NCBI RefSeq assembly: GCF_034067285.1
Contig: NZ_CP139286.1
Span: 558,001 to 622,000, forward strand
DNA: 64,000 nucleotides
Source: Acinetobacter pittii
GTDB lineage: Bacteria > Pseudomonadota > Gammaproteobacteria > Pseudomonadales > Moraxellaceae
Direction of reading: 5' to 3'
Of this stretch, positions 42,321 through 51,080 are shown piece by piece. The notes under the pieces were generated by a model. It was not told the DNA's origin and searched no databases. It worked only from the letters and a program-made list of their open reading frames with translations. Made by a program: the position numbers and the translations under genes. Within the stretch, counting starts at the first letter, position 1. Every line of letters begins with the position of its first letter.

Positions 42321-42345
42321 GACTTCTTTTTAGAAATCTCAATTT
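42314..42345. terminator. Bidirectional terminator between GNAT and patatin genes
   Basis: AAATTGAGA (42314-42322) and TCTCAATTT (42337-42345) form a 9-bp stem with a T-rich loop between convergent genes; the left arm overlaps the GNAT stop. Confidence 0.75.
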
Positions 42346-42349
42346 TAAT

Positions 42350-43210
42350 TTATTTCATTGCATTCCAACTTTCGATGGCTTGTAAGCCAGTCTCTAAACC
42401 AACTTCATAACTGTAGCGAAGCTTTTTCGGATTGGTCGTTAAACGGCCAGCCATATTTTTAAGTGGCGGTGGACACACTTCTAAAATTTGTTGATCTGGA
42501 TTTTCACCACGAACAAAATCTACTGAAGCGTTATAACGAGCACAGCGGCTACGCAAACTATTTGCAAAACCATAATGATGTTTAAAAGCATATTTTGCGA
42601 GGAATTGATCACCTCGACTACTTGCCTTGAAGTAGTTTTTCGGGCGAGTGCGTAAAACTAACAGTTTTTTGACGCCACTTTGCTGAGCCGTCCAGCGAAC
42701 GGGTAAAGCATCTGCAACACCACCATCAAAATATGGTTCACCCATAATATCAACAGGATGACGCGTTAAAACTGGAATTGAGCTAGAAGCACGAAGTGCA
42801 TTGAGTAAATTATCTTTACCTGCACGAAGATATTCCGCATGACCCGTTTTGGCATGGGTTAATACCATATAAAAATCTGGATTTTTGGCAAAAAGACTTT
42901 GTTGATCAAGTGGGTGCTCTTGCTCACCAATTTCCCACATCCATTTTAAATCAAGTAAATCGCCGCCTTTAAAAAAGCGTTTGTAATCGATGAATTCCGG
43001 ACGGAGTGAATGATCAATATAAAAGGTTAGCGTGCGGCCTTGCTGGCCTGCTAAGTAGTTGGCAACATTGGTTGAGCCAGATGATACACCAACATATAAA
43101 TCGAAAGGGTTGAACTGTTGTTGTAAAAACGCGTCAAGTACACCACTGGTAAAGGCACCGCGCATGCCTCCACCTTCTACAACCAGTGCATTACGGGAAA
43201 AATCTGTCAT
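42350..43210 (-). CDS. Patatin-like phospholipase
   Basis: A 286-residue patatin-fold lipid acyl hydrolase. The oxyanion motif is VVEGGGMRGAFTSGVLDA (residues 10-27). The nucleophile elbow is GVSSG with Ser 43, and the catalytic Asp is in FDGGVADALP (Asp 162). There is no signal peptide, so it is likely cytoplasmic or delivered by other means. It resembles the YjjU group of bacterial patatins (DUF6363-type C-terminus with ARYNASVDFVRGENPDQQI). The ATG at 43210 has a poor ribosome binding site. The small membrane protein gene lies 15 bp upstream on the same strand, so the two are probably one transcript. Confidence 0.88.
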   Translation of the reverse strand: MTDFSRNALVVEGGGMRGAFTSGVLDAFLQQQFNPFDLYVGVSSGSTNVANYLAGQQGRTLTFYIDHSLRPEFIDYKRFFKGGDLLDLKWMWEIGEQEHPLDQQSLFAKNPDFYMVLTHAKTGHAEYLRAGKDNLLNALRASSSIPVLTRHPVDIMGEPYFDGGVADALPVRWTAQQSGVKKLLVLRTRPKNYFKASSRGDQFLAKYAFKHHYGFANSLRSRCARYNASVDFVRGENPDQQILEVCPPPLKNMAGRLTTNPKKLRYSYEVGLETGLQAIESWNAMK

Positions 43211-43225
43211 TTGAAAAATATCTAA

Positions 43226-43483
43226 TTACTGAGTTGATTGCTTGTGTTCTTGCATATCCATTTCAGGCATATTGTCACTATGTTGAGCGTGTTGCTCAGT
43301 AGAGTGTTCAGCCTTTTGCTGCATTTGCTCTTGTTGAGCTTTGCGCTGTGCACCTGGCATATAGTCAGGTTCATTACTCATCGCTAAATAGAAAAAACCA
43401 AGGAAAATCGCACTTAAGACACCAACGATCAGAACAAATTTCCAGCCTAAAATTGCTGACTCGGAAGAATTTTTATCGGACAT
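43226..43483 (-). CDS. Small single-pass membrane protein with His/Met/Gln-rich tail
   Basis: An 85-residue hypothetical protein with one hydrophobic helix at about residues 13-36 (FVLIVGVLSAIFLGFFYLAM). The C-terminal region is rich in Gln, His, Met and Glu (QQEQMQQKAEHSTEQHAQHS, then MPEMDMQEHKQ), which might bind metal. No family is recognised; composition resembles small membrane accessory proteins. The start is taken at 43483 (MSDKNSSE) with GAG eight bases upstream; the longer reading from 43513 is less credible. It sits directly upstream of the patatin gene. Confidence 0.65.
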   Translation of the reverse strand: MSDKNSSESAILGWKFVLIVGVLSAIFLGFFYLAMSNEPDYMPGAQRKAQQEQMQQKAEHSTEQHAQHSDNMPEMDMQEHKQSTQ

Positions 43484-43577
43484 AAGGATTTCTCGAATGT
43501 GCTGTAGAAGCACAAAAATGAAGTCTATTTATAGCATATTTAGGTGGGGGCTGAAATCTTAAAGGTTATAAAGAAAA

Positions 43578-43608
43578 ACCCATATAAATAAAATATATTT
43601 ATATGGGT
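43578..43608 (-). terminator. Terminator of the fadBA-type operon
   Basis: ACCCATATAAATA (43578-43590) and TATTTATATGGGT (43596-43608) are perfect 13-bp arms, and the reverse strand continues into TTTTTCTTT. Confidence 0.85.
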
Positions 43609-43646
43609 AAGGTTTATGCAGTTTTTGAATATTCAGTACGTCTAAG

Positions 43647-45782
43647 TTATTGAATATTTTGTTTCTGCTCAGCTTTAGCTTTTAGTAATGCAGGTGGGGT
43701 AAAACGTTCACCATATTTTGCAGCCAATTCTTCGGCACGTTTTTGTGCTTTATCAGTACCATACTGATTTAGGAATTGAATTGCTCCTCCCGTCCAAGGT
43801 GCATAACCAATTCCAAAAATAGAACCGACATTGGCATCAATTACAGACTCTAATACACCTTCTTCATAACAACGTAAGGTATCTAGCGCTTGTACAAACA
43901 GAATGCGATCAATCATATCTTGTTCAGAAATATCATGATCTTTTTTCCAGCGGTTTAAGCCTTCCCAAAGGTGCTTTTTGCCATTTTCAGGATAGTCATA
44001 GAAACCAGCACCAGCAGCTTTACCTTTACGGTTTAATTCATGAATCATGGTGTGAACCACTTCATCTACAGAAGTTTTCGGTAAATCTTTTCCTTCAGCT
44101 TGTAGAGCTTTACGTGCTTCACTGGCAACATGCTCAGTTAAGGTTAAAGATACTTCATCTTGAATCGCAAGTGGTCCAACTGGCATACCAGCTTTCAGTG
44201 CAGCCATTTCAATGCGCGCTGGATGGACGCCTTCGGCAAGCAAGCGCATACCTTCTTGAATAAAAGTACCAAACACACGACTTGTAAAGAAACCTCGGCT
44301 GTCATTAACGACAATTGGTGTTTTTCCAATTTGTTGTACAAAGTCGTAGGCTTTAGCAAGAGTTTCACTTGAGGTATTTTTGCCTTTAATAATCTCAACC
44401 AACTGCATTTTGTCGACAGGACTAAAAAAGTGTAGGCCGATAAACGCTTTATCATCCTTACTTGCTTGAGCTAAACCCGTAATTGGTAGGGTTGATGTGT
44501 TGGAAGCCATTACGCCGTTTGCAGCTAAGTATTGTTCAGCTTCTTGAGTAACTTTCGCTTTGAGCTCTTGATTTTCAAATACCGCTTCAATAATTAAATC
44601 ACAGCCTTGTAGATCTACTGCTGAAGCTGTAGCTGTGATGAGCGATAAAACCTGATCACGTTTTTCTGCAGTCATGCGGCCTTGTGAAACACGTTTATCA
44701 AGGAGCTTTTGTGAATAAGCTTTACCTTTCTCTGCATTTTCAATAGATACATCTTTAAGTACAACAGGAATGCCTTTAATGGCTGTTGAATAAGCAATAC
44801 CGGCACCCATCATGCCTGCACCCAATACACCCACTTTAGTGGCTTGCCATTTTGCAACGTCGGCAGGGCGGCTTGCACCAGACTTAATTGCATTTAGACC
44901 ATGCCAGAAAGTGCCAATCATATTTTTAGAGATTTGGCCTGTTGCTAGTTGAGTAAAGTAGCGAGACTCAATACGCAAGGCGGTATCGACATCGACTTGA
45001 GCACCTTCAACTGCGGCAGCCATAATCGCTTCAGGGGCAGGGTAACAACCTTTGGTTTTGTCTCTTAACATGGCTGGTGCAATTGCAAGAACTTGTGCAA
45101 CTGCTGGAGTTTTTGGATCACCACCCGGAATTTTATAACCCTTTACATCAAAAGGCTGCTGAGATTTTGGATTAGCTTTTATCCAAGCAATTGCCTTATC
45201 TAAAAGTTCTTGTTCATTTTCAGCTGTATCGTGGATTAAGCCTAAAGATTTTGCTTTATCAACACCGAACTGTTTGCCTTCCATTAAAAATGGAAATGCA
45301 TTTTGAAGGCCAAGTAGGCGTACCATACGTACAATACCGCCGCCGCCTGGTAACAAACCTAAGGTAACTTCGGGTAGGCCAAATTTACTTTTCGGATCAT
45401 TAATTGCAATACGGTGATGGCAACTTAATGCGATTTCCCAACCACCCCCAAGTGCTGTGCCATTTAATGCTGCAACAACTGGAATACCAAGCGTTTCAAT
45501 TGTACGTAAATGGCCTTTTAGCTTTTCAACCATATTGAAAAAGTCAGTCACATGTTCAGGCTGAACTTGAATCAGCTCATCTAGATCACCGCCTGCAAAG
45601 AACGTTTTTTTAGCTGAGCGAAAAATAACACCTGAAAGTTCTGTTTCTGTTTTAAGTTTCTGAGTCGCTTCATCGAGCGAGTCACGGAACTCTGCATTCA
45701 TGGTGTTCGCAGATTGACCTGTTGAATCAAGCGTTAAAATGACAATATTGTCGGCATTTTTTTCGTATTGAATTGCACTCAT
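43647..45782 (-). CDS. 3-Hydroxyacyl-CoA dehydrogenase / enoyl-CoA hydratase (FadB/FadJ-like)
   Basis: A 711-residue multifunctional beta-oxidation enzyme. The N-terminal crotonase domain has NGTALGGGWEIALSCHH and SKFGLPEVTLGLLPGGGG, with both catalytic Glu in place. The NAD-binding domain begins near residue 315 with VGVLGAGMMGAGIAYSTA, and the dehydrogenase catalytic stretch GLHFFSPVDKMQLVEII and the PIVVNDSRGFFTSRV segment follow. It converts enoyl-CoA to 3-ketoacyl-CoA. The partner thiolase gene lies 18 bp upstream on the same strand, so the two make the alpha2-beta2 complex typical of FadBA. Acinetobacter usually has another fadBA elsewhere, so I give no symbol. Confidence 0.9.
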   Translation of the reverse strand: MSAIQYEKNADNIVILTLDSTGQSANTMNAEFRDSLDEATQKLKTETELSGVIFRSAKKTFFAGGDLDELIQVQPEHVTDFFNMVEKLKGHLRTIETLGIPVVAALNGTALGGGWEIALSCHHRIAINDPKSKFGLPEVTLGLLPGGGGIVRMVRLLGLQNAFPFLMEGKQFGVDKAKSLGLIHDTAENEQELLDKAIAWIKANPKSQQPFDVKGYKIPGGDPKTPAVAQVLAIAPAMLRDKTKGCYPAPEAIMAAAVEGAQVDVDTALRIESRYFTQLATGQISKNMIGTFWHGLNAIKSGASRPADVAKWQATKVGVLGAGMMGAGIAYSTAIKGIPVVLKDVSIENAEKGKAYSQKLLDKRVSQGRMTAEKRDQVLSLITATASAVDLQGCDLIIEAVFENQELKAKVTQEAEQYLAANGVMASNTSTLPITGLAQASKDDKAFIGLHFFSPVDKMQLVEIIKGKNTSSETLAKAYDFVQQIGKTPIVVNDSRGFFTSRVFGTFIQEGMRLLAEGVHPARIEMAALKAGMPVGPLAIQDEVSLTLTEHVASEARKALQAEGKDLPKTSVDEVVHTMIHELNRKGKAAGAGFYDYPENGKKHLWEGLNRWKKDHDISEQDMIDRILFVQALDTLRCYEEGVLESVIDANVGSIFGIGYAPWTGGAIQFLNQYGTDKAQKRAEELAAKYGERFTPPALLKAKAEQKQNIQ

Positions 45783-45800
45783 CTTTTATATCCCTAATTT

Positions 45801-47006
45801 TTATACGCGTTCAATAATGGTGGCAATACCCATTCCACCGCCCACACAGAGCGTTGCTAAACCGCGCTTTTTATCTTTTCGTTCAAGCTCATCAAGTAGT
45901 GTGCCTAAAATCATGGCACCTGTTGCTCCTAATGGATGGCCTAAAGCAATCGCGCCGCCATTTACGTTGACTTTTTCAACAGGAACGTTGAGCTCATTAA
46001 TAAAACGCATAACAACCGCCGCAAATGCTTCGTTGACTTCAAATAGGTCAATATCATCGATCGTGAGGCCAGCTTTTTCTAAAGCTTTACGTGCGGCAGG
46101 AGCAGGTCCTGTTAGCATGATAGTTGGGTCAGTACCGACTAGGGCAGTCGCCAAAACTTTAGCGCGCGGTTTTAAATTTTGTTCTTTTACCGCTTTTTCA
46201 GAAGCCAATAAAACTACAGCTGCTCCATCGACAATGCCTGATGAGTTACCTGCGTGATGAACATGATTGATTTTTTGTGCTTCAGGATATTTTTGCAAAG
46301 CCACTGCATCAAAGCCCATTTGCCCCATCATTTCAAAACTTGGGTTGAGCTTCGTTAAACCTTCGAGTGTGGTGTTGCCTTTAATAAATTCATCTTTATC
46401 TAAAATCACCACGCCGGCGTGATCTTTTACTGGCACAACTGAGTGATTGAAATAACCATTTGATTGAGCCGCTGCCGCTTTTTGTTGTGACTTCACAGCA
46501 AAATTATCGACATCTTCACGGCTATACCCATCTAACGTTGCAATGAGGTCGGCCCCAATGCCTTGTGGAACAAATGATGACTTAAGGTTTGTTTCTGGGT
46601 CTAAAGCCCATGGCCCACCATCAGAACCCATTGGAATGCGTGACATTGATTCAACGCCACCAGCAACCACTAAATCTTCCCAACCAGAGCGGACTTTCAT
46701 TGCTGCCATGTTGACTGCTTCTAAACCTGATGCACAAAAACGATTGATTTGCACCCCAGCAACATCATCGTTCCAACCTGCTGCAATCGCTGCTGTTTTA
46801 GCAATATCACCACCTTGGTCGCCAATTGGTGTTACACAGCCTAAAACAATGTCGTCAACTTTAGATGTATCAAGTTGATGGCGCTGCTGTAATTCATTTA
46901 ATAAGGTGGTCAGTAATGTGATTGGTTTTACTTCATAAAGAGAGCCATCTTTTTTTCCTTTTCCGCGTGGGGTGCGAATGGCATCAATAATATAAGCCTC
47001 GCTCAT
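45801..47006 (-). CDS. Acetyl-CoA C-acyltransferase (3-ketoacyl-CoA thiolase)
   Basis: A 401-residue thiolase that cleaves 3-ketoacyl-CoA to acetyl-CoA and shortened acyl-CoA. Catalytic Cys is in [16 protein letters not shown] (near residue 90), the His in [15 protein letters not shown] and the second Cys in [13 protein letters not shown] chose the ATG at 47006 ([15 protein letters not shown]), with AAGGAACT upstream; a longer open frame to 47093 has an unlikely N-terminus. It is the first gene of a two-gene operon with the FadB-like gene. Its promoter should lie in 47007-47120, between this start and the terminator of the AraC regulator gene. Confidence 0.92.
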   Translation of the reverse strand: MSEAYIIDAIRTPRGKGKKDGSLYEVKPITLLTTLLNELQQRHQLDTSKVDDIVLGCVTPIGDQGGDIAKTAAIAAGWNDDVAGVQINRFCASGLEAVNMAAMKVRSGWEDLVVAGGVESMSRIPMGSDGGPWALDPETNLKSSFVPQGIGADLIATLDGYSREDVDNFAVKSQQKAAAAQSNGYFNHSVVPVKDHAGVVILDKDEFIKGNTTLEGLTKLNPSFEMMGQMGFDAVALQKYPEAQKINHVHHAGNSSGIVDGAAVVLLASEKAVKEQNLKPRAKVLATALVGTDPTIMLTGPAPAARKALEKAGLTIDDIDLFEVNEAFAAVVMRFINELNVPVEKVNVNGGAIALGHPLGATGAMILGTLLDELERKDKKRGLATLCVGGGMGIATIIERV

Positions 47007-47127
47007 AGCAGTTCCTTTTTTATTACTTAAACTTTGTTGTGTTTTGAGTGTACTGGTTTTAATAGCGAGTGCAATGACGATAAGCGCACCCATCAGGTGA
47101 TGATTTTTGCCAATAGAAATACAAAAA

Positions 47128-47148
47128 AGCCCAAGTTGAACTTGGGCT
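47128..47148 (-). terminator. Terminator of the AraC regulator gene
   Basis: AGCCCAAGTT and AACTTGGGCT form an almost contiguous inverted repeat followed by TTTTTT on the reverse strand, placed between the regulator gene and the beta-oxidation operon. Confidence 0.85.
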
Positions 47149-47175
47149 AAATGTAAAGCTAAATAGATTTAAGTA

Positions 47176-48186
47176 TTAATGGTAACCGTGTAGCTGGCGA
47201 TAAAGGCCAGGGGTTACTCCCGTCCATTTTTTAAATGCACGGTGGAACGTACTGGTTTCACTAAAACCAACTTGTTGAGCAACGTCTTCAAGTGTTAACT
47301 CGGGGTTGAGTAACAGGTGAATTGCAGCATCTCGACGTAAAGCGTCTTTTACGCCTTGATAACTTTTACCTTCGGCAGCTAAGCGGCGACGTAAGGTTTG
47401 AGGAGATAGATACAACATTGATGCAACATCATTAAGCGTTGGCATTTCTTCACCAATCTGGCTTTTGAGCACTTCACGAATACGAGAAGTTAGCGAATTG
47501 GTATTTTTGAATTTTACTAAAAGCTGAGCAGGTGCTGCTTTTAAGAACTCTTCTAGCGTTTTTTCGTCTTGGCGGATTGGCAAATCAAGATAATCAGCTG
47601 CAAAGGTAATTTCCGTACGCGGTGCATCAAACTGCATGACTGGTGCAAAAAATAATGCATCATATTCATCTGCATGTGCAGGGCGTGGATAGCTAAAATG
47701 AACACGTTCTAATGGTAAACGGCGTTCAATCAACCATGATGCTAGACCGTGCCAAATCATGAGCATACTTTCAGTAATGAAATGATCTGGATCTAAAGTT
47801 TTTGGAATAAGAGGAACGAGACGTGCTTCGTGTTTGTCACGTTCTAGTGTTACCGACCATTCATCACCAAATAATTTATAAAATTGAGATGATAGTTCAA
47901 GGGCTTGGCCCAATGTTTTTGCGTGAATAATCAACTGACACATAATGGCAAAAGTGCCCAGACGACGTGGTTGTACGTCAAATCCAACGTGTTCATCCTG
48001 CGTGACCATCCACAACATTTTTATAAAACGAGTGTATTGTTCTGGTGAGATTCGAGCTTTAGGTTGACGTAATAATTCTGCTTCAATACCCACATGTGAA
48101 AGGAGCATTTCAACATCCATGCCAAGGCGTTTTACGCCTGTCAAAGCCGCATTCACGAAGTGGATGCTAATCGTATCGCGACTCAT
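47176..48186 (-). CDS. AraC family transcriptional regulator
   Basis: A 336-residue regulator with a PF12625-type sensor domain (RLGTFAIMCQLIIHAKTLGQAL, about residues 85-106). The C-terminal AraC helix-turn-helix pair is MLYLSPQTLRRRLAAEGKSY and DVAQQVGFSETSTFHRAFKKWTGVTP. The ATG at 48186 (MSRDTISIHF) follows AAGGATTC; the open frame to 48333 adds a Cys-rich stretch unlikely to be coding. The divergent gene on the right encodes a family III CoA-transferase, and the beta-oxidation operon lies on the left in the same direction. The regulator may sense an acyl-CoA or acid and control one or both, which is inference. Confidence 0.88.
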   Translation of the reverse strand: MSRDTISIHFVNAALTGVKRLGMDVEMLLSHVGIEAELLRQPKARISPEQYTRFIKMLWMVTQDEHVGFDVQPRRLGTFAIMCQLIIHAKTLGQALELSSQFYKLFGDEWSVTLERDKHEARLVPLIPKTLDPDHFITESMLMIWHGLASWLIERRLPLERVHFSYPRPAHADEYDALFFAPVMQFDAPRTEITFAADYLDLPIRQDEKTLEEFLKAAPAQLLVKFKNTNSLTSRIREVLKSQIGEEMPTLNDVASMLYLSPQTLRRRLAAEGKSYQGVKDALRRDAAIHLLLNPELTLEDVAQQVGFSETSTFHRAFKKWTGVTPGLYRQLHGYH

Positions 48187-48396
48187 ATTGAATCCTTCAG
48201 TCTCTTTGATGTTCACTTTAAATTGACCTAAATGACCGTCTAAAAAAATAAATTGGCGATTTACAACAGAGTAAAAGCACTTTTTACATGTTAAATTGCC
48301 GAAATGATCAAGGTAAATGGCTGAACATGACATTGTTTTACTATATTTGCTTAACTAATATAAAAGAAAATTCGAATAATAGTGGTTAAAAATACG

Positions 48397-49515
48397 ATGA
48401 CGACAGCATTAAATGGACTTAAAGTTCTCGATTTCTCGACGCTCTTACCTGGACCTTTTGCAACAATGTATCTGGCCGATATGGGAGCCGAAGTCATCCA
48501 TATCGAATCTCCATCACGTCCTGATTTAATCCGAATCATGCCACCATATGCAAATGGTCAAGCAACAGCACATAGTTATCTAAACCGAAATAAACAGTCG
48601 ATTGTTTTGGATTTAAAGGATAAGACGAGTATTGATCTGATTAAAGCCAAAATTTCTGAGTTTGATATTGTCATAGAGCAGTTCCGACCAGATGTCATGC
48701 GCCGTCTCGGATTAGACTATGCGACACTTGCCGAAATTAACCCGCGTCTCATTTATTGTTCAATTACAGGATACGGACAAACAGGAAGCTATAAAGACAG
48801 AGCTGGGCATGACATAAACTATTTAGCTTTAGCTGGTATTGCTGGATATAGTGGTCGACAAGACAGCGGTCCGCCTCCGCTCGGTATACAAGTTGCAGAT
48901 ATTGCGGGTGGTTCACTTCATGCGGTCATTGCGATTTTGGCTGCGGTCGTCGAACGCGGACGTAGTGGAATGGGGCAATATATTGATATTTCTATGACTG
49001 ATTGTGTTGCTAGCCTCAATAGTATGGCCGCATCCGCTACACTTGCGGCACAAGTTGAACAGGCTCCTGAACATGGCATGCTCAATGGTGGCATTTTCTA
49101 TGACTATTATATGACTCAAGATGGTCGTTATCTTTCAATAGGTAGTCTTGAGCCACAGTTTATGTCTGGTTTGTCAGTAGCTCTTGATTTACCTTTATTA
49201 TTACAAAAAGGTGCTTCTTTGAATGTAGAAGACAGACAAGAAGTTAAACAAGCAATTCAAGAGAAAATTAAAAGCAAAACATTTAAAGAATGGCATGAAA
49301 TTTTCGCAAATCTTGATGTATGTGTAGAACCTGTTTTAAGCCTATCTGAGTCCCTAAACTCGCCTTTAGCACAAGAACGTGGATGGATTGTGGATGTACC
49401 TTTGCAAAATAATGCGACGGATACAGAATCACAATTGGCTTGTCCAATTAAGTTTTCAAGATCGAAAATGAGATATTCCTTTATTGGTCAAAAACTTGGT
49501 GAAGGACATTGGTAA
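48397..49515 (+). CDS. Family III CoA-transferase / alpha-methylacyl-CoA racemase-like
   Basis: A 372-residue CaiB/BaiF (family III) enzyme. Its N-terminus NGLKVLDFSTLLPGPFATMYLADMG is the standard opening. RNKQSIVLDLKD and IEQFRPDVMRRLGLDY precede GYGQTGSYKDRAGHDINYLALAG, where GHD-x-N-Y is the active-site region of alpha-methylacyl-CoA racemase. The Asp of the typical family III transferase aspartyl motif is here in AGHDINY, which favours racemase over transferase, but this is not settled. It would serve degradation of branched or methylated acyl chains, in line with the adjacent beta-oxidation genes. I chose the ATG at 48397; the GTG at 48382 adds five residues. No strong ribosome binding site is present for either. 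Confidence 0.82.
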   Translation: MTTALNGLKVLDFSTLLPGPFATMYLADMGAEVIHIESPSRPDLIRIMPPYANGQATAHSYLNRNKQSIVLDLKDKTSIDLIKAKISEFDIVIEQFRPDVMRRLGLDYATLAEINPRLIYCSITGYGQTGSYKDRAGHDINYLALAGIAGYSGRQDSGPPPLGIQVADIAGGSLHAVIAILAAVVERGRSGMGQYIDISMTDCVASLNSMAASATLAAQVEQAPEHGMLNGGIFYDYYMTQDGRYLSIGSLEPQFMSGLSVALDLPLLLQKGASLNVEDRQEVKQAIQEKIKSKTFKEWHEIFANLDVCVEPVLSLSESLNSPLAQERGWIVDVPLQNNATDTESQLACPIKFSRSKMRYSFIGQKLGEGHW

Positions 49516-49649
49516 AGAGCCAAGGCTGTTTCTTATACAATGTGTATTAAAATTATTATTAGATTAATCAATCGATTAACATTTTGAATAATTTCTTTAC
49601 ATAAAATTAGCGTACCCTTTATAAACAAAGACATAAAAGGTATGTAAAC

Positions 49650-50903
49650 ATGAAAACACATAAATCCTTGATGGCTTCCTGTTTATCCGTTTTATCAATT
49701 ACTCTTTTTATACAGCATGCACAAGCTGCTGCTGCATTCGACCCAAATAGTCCTTGGATGTTGGGTGATTGGAACGGTCAACGCACTGCGTTACAAGCAC
49801 AAGGTTATGATTTTTCTTTTGGATATACCGGCGAATATGCCGGTATTTTAGATTCAAAAAATACATCTACGCATGGTAGTGCTTATACGGGGCAACTGGC
49901 ATTAGGAACTCATTTTGATCTAAATAAAATTTTAGGTTGGCAAGATACTGAAGCTCAAATCACATTAACTTATCGTGATGGGCAGTCGCTTTCTGAACAT
50001 TCACCAGCTTTAGCAGGGCACTTAAGCTCTGTACAAGAAGTGTGGGGGCGTGAGCAAACTTGGCGTTTAACTGATTTGTGGATTAAGAAAAAATTCATGG
50101 ATCAAAAATTAGATGTTAAAGTCGGTCGTTTTGGTGAAGGTGAAGACTTTAATAGTTTTGATTGTGATTTCCAGAACTTGGCACTTTGTGGTTCGCAAGT
50201 CGGTAACTGGGTGGGCGATCAGTGGTATAACTGGCCGGTTAGCCAATGGGCAATGCGTGTTAAATATAACTTGCAGCCTGACTTATATACCCAAGTTGGT
50301 GTATATGAATACAACCCGGAAAATCTGGAGCGAGGCAAAGGTTTTAACTTAAGTACTGATGGTTCTCACGGTGCAATTATTCCTGCCGAAGTGGTTTGGT
50401 CACCTAAATTAGGTGCTCAAAGTATGGCGGGTGAATACCGTTTAGGTTATTACTACAGCACTGCCGATGCTGAAGAAATTACGAATAAGGTTCAAACATC
50501 TCATAAACAAGGTGTATGGGTAACTGCAAAACAAAAATTATTCCAGCCTGCTGATCAAACAGATCGCGGTTTAACAGGTTTTGTAAACCTGACTTTTCAC
50601 GACTCTGACACCAACAAAATTGATAATATGCAAAATGTAGGCTTAGTCTATAAAGGTTTGCTTAATCAACGTCCTCAAGATGAGTTGGCGCTCGGTGTGG
50701 CTCGTATCCATATCAATGATGATTGGAACGATGTTCAAACTAAAGAATATGACACCGAATATAATACCGAGCTTTACTACGGTATTCATGCGACGAACTG
50801 GTTAACTATTCGTCCAAATGTGCAATATGTTCGTCATGTTGGTGCATTAAAAAATGGTGATAACACTTGGGTAGGCGGCATTAAATTCTCAACCGCATTC
50901 TAA
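49650..50903 (+). CDS. OprB-family carbohydrate-selective porin
   Basis: A 417-residue outer-membrane porin of the OprB type that lets glucose and related sugars into the periplasm. The signal peptide ends at about residue 26 (HAQAAAAF). The mature barrel has PWMLGDWNGQRTALQAQGYDF near the start, typical of OprB. KKKFMDQKLDVKVGRFGEGEDFNSFDCDFQN and WYNWPVSQWAMRVKYN are in the barrel, and the terminal Phe is in GGIKFSTAF. The AAAGGTATG ribosome binding site is good. The next gene on the same strand, 177 bp downstream, encodes the membrane glucose dehydrogenase, so porin and enzyme form a periplasmic sugar-oxidation module. A possible long-loop terminator lies at 50917-50978. Confidence 0.9.
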   Translation: MKTHKSLMASCLSVLSITLFIQHAQAAAAFDPNSPWMLGDWNGQRTALQAQGYDFSFGYTGEYAGILDSKNTSTHGSAYTGQLALGTHFDLNKILGWQDTEAQITLTYRDGQSLSEHSPALAGHLSSVQEVWGREQTWRLTDLWIKKKFMDQKLDVKVGRFGEGEDFNSFDCDFQNLALCGSQVGNWVGDQWYNWPVSQWAMRVKYNLQPDLYTQVGVYEYNPENLERGKGFNLSTDGSHGAIIPAEVVWSPKLGAQSMAGEYRLGYYYSTADAEEITNKVQTSHKQGVWVTAKQKLFQPADQTDRGLTGFVNLTFHDSDTNKIDNMQNVGLVYKGLLNQRPQDELALGVARIHINDDWNDVQTKEYDTEYNTELYYGIHATNWLTIRPNVQYVRHVGALKNGDNTWVGGIKFSTAF

Positions 50904-50916
50904 GCGTAATTACTCC

Positions 50917-50978
50917 GAAAAAACGGATTGTCGAGGGCTAACTCATTGATTGAAGTATCCTGACCTTCCGTTTTTTTC
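50917..50978 (+). terminator. Possible long-loop terminator between porin and glucose dehydrogenase genes
   Basis: GAAAAAACGGA (50917-50927) and TCCGTTTTTTTC (50967-50978) can pair across a 39-base loop and end in a T run. The long loop makes efficient termination uncertain. Confidence 0.45.
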
Positions 50979-51080
50979 TTTATGCCTGAATTTTGTTTTA
51001 GATGTATGGGTAATGTCGATTTTTAATTAGAAACTCGGCATATCTTTCCTATAAAAATGATGATTGATAAGAGGTGGTTT